From: Porodaedalea pini
Lineage: Eukaryota > Basidiomycota > Agaricomycetes > Hymenochaetales > Hymenochaetaceae
Direction: 5' to 3'
Assembly: GCA_002794775.1 (NCBI GenBank)
Contig: NBAY01000096.1
Span: forward strand, 58,529 to 122,528
DNA length: 64,000 bases
Positions 58,506 to 64,000 of this stretch are shown here, piece by piece. The translations under genes were made by a program, and so were the position numbers. The notes below the pieces were generated by a model, which worked only from the letters and a program-made list of their open reading frames with translations, was not told the DNA's origin and did no database searches. How positions within the stretch are numbered: the stretch's first letter is position 1; each line of letters begins with the position of its first letter.

Positions 58506-59597
58506 CTACGCCTGACCACTCGCAAAACCCTGCGAGTCGACGACCTCTTCGTCATTCTCTTCTTCTTCCACATAGTCCTCCACCGTCGACCTCCGAGTGT
58601 CTACGACTTCTTCGAAGGCCGATTCCTTCATCGCGCCGAGCTCGTCCGCGAGGATGCGGCGTTCGCCTGGTGCCATTAGTTCCAGCATGCGCTGGATGAT
58701 CGGCTTCCCCTGCGGGCACTTGTCCTTGAAATGGCCCAGCCCGCCGCAGATCCAGCACGCGCGTCGTTGTTGCGCCTCGTTCATTGAGACGTCCATCGGT
58801 TGACCAGCGCCTCCGAAAGTGACGCCGGTCGCGTCGCGTCTGTCGACGTGAGGGGCCGCTACCTGACGGCGAGCCGGGGGTCCTTGTTGTTGTGGCGGGC
58901 GAGGCTGAGGTATAAACGGGCGGCCTCGTTGGATTGCGCGGATCTGTTGTTCGCCGCGATCGATCTCGATAGCCTTGTTCTTCCAGTCCTCGTACTTCGT
59001 CGGGACCGGCGTTGATCTCAGGACTCCACGCACTACTTCGATGTTCATTGCGCGTTTGAGACGATCACAGATGATGCCGTCGTCCTTCAGTTCCGCACGC
59101 TTGATGATGACGTCGAGCTGTTGGAAGAACTTGTCTGCGGTGAGGTCCTTCTGAACCTTCTCCCGGAATTCCTTCAGCGCCGCCTCCTTGCGATTCGGGT
59201 CGTCGAACGAGGCGTCGAGTCGCTCCTGGAACCTCTCCCAGCTGTCGGTGAAGGTGACGATTCCCGACGTTGTCGACTCCTCGACGTAGTTCTGCGCCCA
59301 CGTCGCCGCATTACCACCCTTCAGGTAGGAGAGAGCTACATAAATCTTACTCTCCGACGTAGGGTATCGGTTCGGGTTTGCAGATACAAAAAGAAGAACT
59401 TCACGTCTGAAGTCGAGGTAGTCGTCGCCACCAGTGAATTCACGTGGTCGGGCGACGTCGATGTTTTGTACCGTAGCGGTGCTAGGGCCAGCTGGGGCGT
59501 TTGCGGCTTGGTGAGCGAAGGCGCCTGCTACAATCGCCGCGATCTGTTCTAACTGTTGGGTGCTGAAGGTTCCCGTCGACATCGTTGTTCTAGACAT
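58506..59597 (-). CDS. gag: N2 gag
   Basis: 363 residues, intact frame, same layout as N1 gag including the CCHC knuckle. The first 45 residues differ (MSRTTMSTGTFSTQQLEQI), which with the divergent right LTR marks a distinct subfamily at this end. The GGGTTTT heptamer at 58524-58530 precedes its stop, and the -1 frame is open into pol. Confidence 0.82.
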   Translation of the reverse strand: MSRTTMSTGTFSTQQLEQIAAIVAGAFAHQAANAPAGPSTATVQNIDVARPREFTGGDDYLDFRREVLLFVSANPNRYPTSESKIYVALSYLKGGNAATWAQNYVEESTTSGIVTFTDSWERFQERLDASFDDPNRKEAALKEFREKVQKDLTADKFFQQLDVIIKRAELKDDGIICDRLKRAMNIEVVRGVLRSTPVPTKYEDWKNKAIEIDRGEQQIRAIQRGRPFIPQPRPPQQQGPPARRQVAAPHVDRRDATGVTFGGAGQPMDVSMNEAQQRRACWICGGLGHFKDKCPQGKPIIQRMLELMAPGERRILADELGAMKESAFEEVVDTRRSTVEDYVEEEENDEEVVDSQGFASGQA

Positions 59598-60303
59598 GTC
59601 CGTTTGTCGTTCAGGGGGGTTGGTGGTGACGAATCTCGTCGCGCTTCTCTATACGGTCCTGGGATTGGTGGGAGAACGGTCGACGTCGAAAGCGATGGCG
59701 AAATCGGGGTTGTTTGGGTATCGATGCAGGGGCCCACTTTAACCTCCTTCCTCCTTCAAGCGTCGAATACCAGAGTCCTTTCTCCGGACGCCACCAGATA
59801 ACGTATTCAACACCTGTTTGGGTAACCGTAAACCAAGAACGGCGTTCCTTGTTATACAGGAACGAGACGGGAGAGCACGACGTTGTTCTTCGTCGAGATC
59901 TATGTTTGACGTTGGCGGAGGGACAGGGATCGGTTGGTTGTCCGGGTGATTGTTACGCTGACGAAGGACAGGTTCGTCGGCGAGTTTGAGGACCAAACGG
60001 AAGGAAGCGACCGAGATCACAATCGACAACGACGTCGACGACTGTACACGGTGTGTTACCCACGTCCAGGTCAGATGGTTCCTCCACCAGAGGGAGAGGC
60101 GGAGAGCCAGGGTCGGAAAAGGTCGGTTGATATATTTTACGTAATACACGAACGTCCGAAAACATCCGGGCAGGGTTGAGGGTTGTCATTTAGGGGGTGT
60201 ACACGTCAAGTCCGTCGAGGGGAGTGCTCCTCTAGACGAGTGAAGGCGAGTCGACAGCGACGACGTACGCTGGGGATGAGCCTGGGTGGGGTTTCTGCTT
60301 TTA

Positions 60304-60789
60304 TGTTAGGCAGAAGTCTGGGTGGAACTCAGACTAGGCAACCTCAACGTGCGGCACCTGATGGTGACGCAGACGTTGTCTGGGACGGGCTGTATCTCGA
60401 ACACGAAGTTCGGGCAGCGAGTTTACTCAGACTGGACGACGTGGAGGTAAGAGGATTAATACAAGTCTAACTAATACAAGGGGGCGGGTCTCACCTGGAC
60501 GACATGGAGGTAAGAGGAAAAGCAGAACAGGGGGCTTCTGCGATTCCACCTTCCTCTATATAGTGTCGTCCGCGGGATTGCATTATCTAAGTACTGTATA
60601 GTTTACATAACTAGGAATGGAACGAATGAAGGTTGTGTCATACTAAGTGAGTGTGGGAATGATTATGTATGACATAAGAATGGGAAATGATTATGAACGA
60701 AGGTTAAATATAATGGAAAAGGAGCGGTTAAAAGAAAGGAAATGGTAAAAGGGAAAAGAAAAGAAAAGGTAAAAGTTCGAGTCCTAACA
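60304..60789 (-). repeat. right (5') LTR of N2, divergent type
   Basis: Starts TGTTAGGCAGAAG and ends CCTAACA, 486 bp. The first part differs strongly from the other LTRs, but the TATATAG box (60556-60562) and AAAAGCAGAAC (60518-60528) are conserved. Confidence 0.82.
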
Positions 60790-62107
60790 ATGTCACTGCA
60801 AGGATGATCTTTTCCTTATGGTGTCCAATCATTAACTCAATGTCGACATACCTCTCAATCAAGCCAGCTTCGTTGTGCATGCCATCCACATTGAGTACTG
60901 CGAGGGGTCTGATGTAGTGCTTAGTTTCCAACCTGTATCGTTCGACGAACCTCATGTCAATGCATGATCCTGTACACCCCGAATCCATGAGGGCATGCGC
61001 ATCCACCTCCCTCATTTCCCCTTCCACGTTACATCCAACATTCAGGAGGAGGTCCAGCTGGCATCCCCCAGTCCCCCTCACGAACAGTTGCTCGTACTCT
61101 CTATTTTCGTTCACACCGGTGGGGACTTCGTAATCAGGAAAACCATCGACATTGTTTGCATTTGCGTATTGTACAGACGGTTGGTTATATTTTAGCAGAT
61201 CCGGATTCAAAGTCCCTTGTTCTTCTCAGTCAGTCGCCCCGATGGCTACGCCTGACCACTTGCAAAACCCTGCAAGTCAATGACCTCTTCATCATCTCCT
61301 TCCTCCTCCACATAGTCCTCTACTGTCGACCTTCGAGTGTCTACGACTTCCTCGAATGCCGATTCCTTCATTGCGCCTAGCTCATTGGCGAGGAGGCAAT
61401 GTTCACCTGGCACCATCATCTGCAGCATGCGCTGCACGATCCCCTGTCCTTGCGGGCACTTGTCCTTGAAGTGACCTAGCTGGCCACAGATCCAGCATGC
61501 CCTTTGTCGTTGCGCCTCATTCATTGAGACGTCCATTGGCTGGCTGGCACCTCCAAAAGTGACACCAGTTGCGTCGTGTTTGTCGACGTGGGGGGCTGCA
61601 ATCTGATGGCAAGCCGGGGGTGCCTGTTGCTGCTGCTGGCGCGGTGGAAGCAGGAATGCATGACCTCGCTGGATTGCGTGGATTTGCTGTTCACCCCAAT
61701 CGATCTCGATGGCCTTTGTCTTCCAGGTATCATATGTTGTCGGGACCGGCGTTGACCTCAGTACTCCATGGACCACCTCGATGTTCATTGCACACTTCAG
61801 GCGGTCACAGATGATGCTGTCGTCTGTCAGCCCTGCTCTTGTGATGACGACGTCAAGTTTCTGGAAGAACTCGTCGGCGGTGAGGTCCTTCTGAACCTTG
61901 GTTCAGAATTCCGCTAGTGCCTTTTCCTTCCAGTTCGGGTCGTCAAATGAGGCGTCTAGGCGCTCTTGGAACCTTGTCCAACTGTTGGTGAAGGTCACGA
62001 TGCCAGCTGTTGTCGACTCCTCCATGTAGTTTTGTGCCCACATCGCCGCATTGCCACCTTTTAGGTAGGAGAGAGCCATGTAGATTTTACTTTCCGACGT
62101 GGGGTAT
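60790..62107 (-). mobile_element. chromovirus fragment E5 (minus): start of pol and most of gag
   Basis: Protease region at 60790-61210 stops at ILAVT where the N2 LTR begins. Gag lies at 61246-62107 and stops at the E6 LTR. The -1 frame after the GGGTTTT heptamer meets a TGA, and many CG sites are lost, so the fragment is dead. Confidence 0.78.
61246..62107 (-). pseudogene. E5 gag fragment
   Basis: MNIEVVHGVLRSTPVPTTYD, the CCHC knuckle (CWICGQLGHFKDKCPQG) and the acidic tail are recognisable. Upstream sequence continues to YLKGGNAAMWAQNY-like residues before the E6 LTR. Confidence 0.75.
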
Positions 62108-62531
62108 TGTTAGGCGGGAGTCTGGGAGACGACTCGGACTGGGCAGGCCTCGGCTGACTGTCGTCTGGGACGTACTATACTCGAGCATAGACTCGGGATA
62201 CGTTTACTCAGGCTAGGTCGTCGCAGAGGTAAGAGGATTAATACAAGTCTAAACTAATACAGGGGGATGAGTCTCACCTAGGTCGTCGCGGAGGTAAGAG
62301 GAAAAGCAGAACAAGGAGTTCATGCGATTCCTCAGACCTTATATAGCGGCGACTGTGGGACTATATTATCTAAAGTTACATAAACGAACGGAATGGAACG
62401 AATGAAGGTCATGTGAAGGGAGTGTGGGAAGTGATTGAAAAGACAATTAAATATAATGAAAAGGAGCGGTTAAAAGAAAAGAATTGGTAAAAGGGAAAAT
62501 AAAAGACAGGGTGAAAGTTCAAGTCCTAACA
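62108..62531 (-). repeat. 3' LTR of E6
   Basis: TGTTAGGCGGG...CCTAACA, 424 bp, with the same TATA box and AAAAGCAGAAC motifs. Closest by eye to the left LTR of N2. Confidence 0.85.
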
Positions 62532-64000
62532 TTACCCCCCCTCAAGGCTGGGCGTCCTGACCAGCCATGATCGTGGTCGACTGGTTCAGTGTCGACGAAG
62601 CGTGGGCAAAGTCGTTGGCATGGAATGTTGAGCTTTTGAGGGGCGCTGGGGTGTTTTTGATAGAATTCAGCGATCGCCTCCTTTGCGTTTTCGCCAAAGT
62701 CCATCTCGGGCTGCCAAGTCGGTTCGTTGTAGCCAACCCACTTGATGAGGTATTGAAGCTTCCCTCGGTGCAGATGTGAGTCTAGGACTTCCTCGATCTC
62801 GTACTCCTCCTCGTTGTCAACGATGTCAGGCGGCGGCGGTGCCAGTTGTTTCTGGCTCTCGAAGGATGGTTCAACGGCGGGTTTTAGCAGGGCCTCATTG
62901 AAGACCGGGTGGACCTTCTTCCAGCATTTGGGGAGCTTGAGTTTGTACACGCTAGCTCCCACCTTGTCAATGATTTCGAAGGGACCATACCATTTGTCAG
63001 TGAGTTTCTTTGTTGGCGAGTCCGTGCTGATGTTACGCCCGTCAAGGAAAACCTTGTCTCCAGCCTTGTACTCCACCGAAGTCCCTGCTGTCTGGTCGTG
63101 GTAGCGCTTCATGTCGTCCACCACCTTGACCAAGTTGTCCTTTGCAGCGTGATGAGTCTCCTTGATGTGCTTCGCGAATTCTTCCGCTGACATGTTGGTA
63201 GACGAGGTTCGTGTTGTGTCAAAGCTTAAGGGGTGACGTCCTGTGTTCGCATAGAAGGGGGACATTTTTGTCGCCGAGTGTTCGGGGTTGTTGTATGCGA
63301 ACTCCGCGAGGGGGAGCCAGCTTCCAGTCCGATTGACGATGGTTGACAAAGAGTCAAAGATACTGTTCGAGCTCTTGGTTAACGTGTTCGTTTGACCATC
63401 CATCTGTGGGTGATACACTGTGGATGGGTTGCCTTCGATGTGCAGAGTTTGTACAGCTCCTTATCATTGAAGCGTCGAACTGCGTGCCTTGGTCATGGAT
63501 GATCTTCTTCGGTAAGCCGTGGAGGCGGAAACGGTCGCGGTACAGCTGGGCCATGCCTTCCGCTGACAACTTCGCCGTCGTCGACGCGTGCATCTGTTCG
63601 AACCTATCAATGAAGACACAGATCGCGTTATGTCCCTTGGAGTCCAGGAGCTCTCCGATGAGGTCGACCGTGACGATTTCCCAGGGCCTTCTGGACTGCG
63701 TTTGGGTGGAGTGGTCTTGATCTCAACGCCCTCAGAGCCTTTGTTCGCTGACAGCGATTACACCCTCGACATATGCTCGACGTCGGAAACATCGAGTCCA
63801 CCAGAAGCTCTACGGATGAGCTCCACCATTTTGACGCTCCTGGGTGTCCTGCCAGAAACCGAGTCGTGACATTCCCGCAATACGGCCTCCTTCATTGCGA
63901 TGGCATTACACCTTGCCTTTCATGCGCCACAACCCATCGACCTCTGTCATTCCCATCGGCCTCTCCGACTCGTGTTGTGCCCTCTGCGCTTCACCCACTC
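62532..64000 (-). pseudogene. E6 pol fragment: integrase, GPY/F, chromodomain
   Basis: Chromodomain and GPY/F module read open (YEIEEVLDSHLHRGKLQYLI, KWYGPFEIIDKVG). Farther in, small deletions break the integrase frame near 63320-63620 and again beyond 63720, so the copy is not functional. It is cut by the window end. Confidence 0.78.

Larger units (their letters stand above)
48197..60789 (-). mobile_element. chromovirus copy N2 (minus), split by N1, with unlike LTRs
   Basis: Left LTR 48197-48609, pol 3' part 48610-49908, insertion of N1, pol remainder 56173-58470, gag 58506-59597, leader, right LTR 60304-60789. The pol sequence is continuous across N1 once the AAGTC duplication is removed (VRRDF then WWASMF). 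The two LTRs are clearly different in sequence and length, and the flanks (GTTGT left, ATGTC right) show no target duplication. Confidence 0.8.
62108..64000 (-). mobile_element. chromovirus copy E6 (minus), runs out of the window
   Basis: Left LTR 62108-62531 followed by the 3' half of pol on the minus strand. It continues beyond the window end. Confidence 0.82.

Noticed and set aside
49909..62531. CRISPR-like pattern of spaced repeats
   Set aside because: The repeats are LTRs and an internal LTR duplication of retrotransposons, in a eukaryotic context without cas genes.

Overview
The window is eukaryotic and looks like a filamentous basidiomycete, probably an agaricomycete. The evidence is coding exons split by many 50-65 nt GT-AG introns, a DUF6534 seven-helix-like protein, a SET1 methyltransferase with RRM and n-SET regions, an RSC7-type chromatin protein, and chromodomain-bearing Ty3/gypsy (chromovirus) retrotransposons. 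I saw no bacterial signals, no CRISPR array and no convincing tRNA or rRNA gene. All calls come from reading the sequence; no search was run.

Gene-rich half (1-37.7 kb). In order: the 3' end of a RIX1-like gene (+); a secreted metallophosphatase, copy A (-); a secreted S41-family peptidase (-); an RSC7-like chromatin remodelling subunit (+); a DUF1308-like protein (+); a small KRE9/KNH-domain protein (+); a single-pass membrane protein with a proline-rich tail (+); an MFS transporter (+); a DUF6534 membrane protein (+); the second metallophosphatase, copy B (-); an alpha/beta hydrolase ending in the peroxisomal signal SRL (+); cytosolic seryl-tRNA synthetase (+); and SET1 histone H3K4 methyltransferase (-). 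Copies A and B share nine intron positions, including both borders of a 9-nt microexon. A has six further introns that B lacks. The MFS gene carries a 3-nt microexon and a probable GC-AG intron. Two genes (RSC7-like, S41 peptidase) contain apparent single-base frameshifts, and a third (RIX1-like) has an unresolved junction. These are either assembly indels or early decay.

Transposon half (37.7-64 kb). A decayed non-LTR element (EN-RT-RNase H, minus) is cut at 41367 by the LTR of a minus-strand chromovirus (E1). E1 is cut by a plus-strand copy (E2). E2 is truncated at 48196 by a minus-strand composite copy (N2). N2 is split by a full-length, apparently intact copy N1 (49909-56172) with two LTRs that read as identical (427 bp each) and a 5-bp AAGTC target duplication. 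Two further minus-strand copies (E5, E6) run to the window end. Older copies carry stop codons mostly at former CGA codons, as expected of CpG deamination; N1 is clean.

Replication logic of N1. The 11 nt beside the 5' LTR are exactly complementary to an 11-nt stretch 33 nt downstream of the LTR TATA box, which is the layout of Tf1-type self-priming. Gag and pol lie in different frames, joined in the -1 frame at a GGGTTTT heptamer. The pol stop codon directly abuts the 3' LTR. A short conserved reading frame lies in the untranslated leader of three copies.
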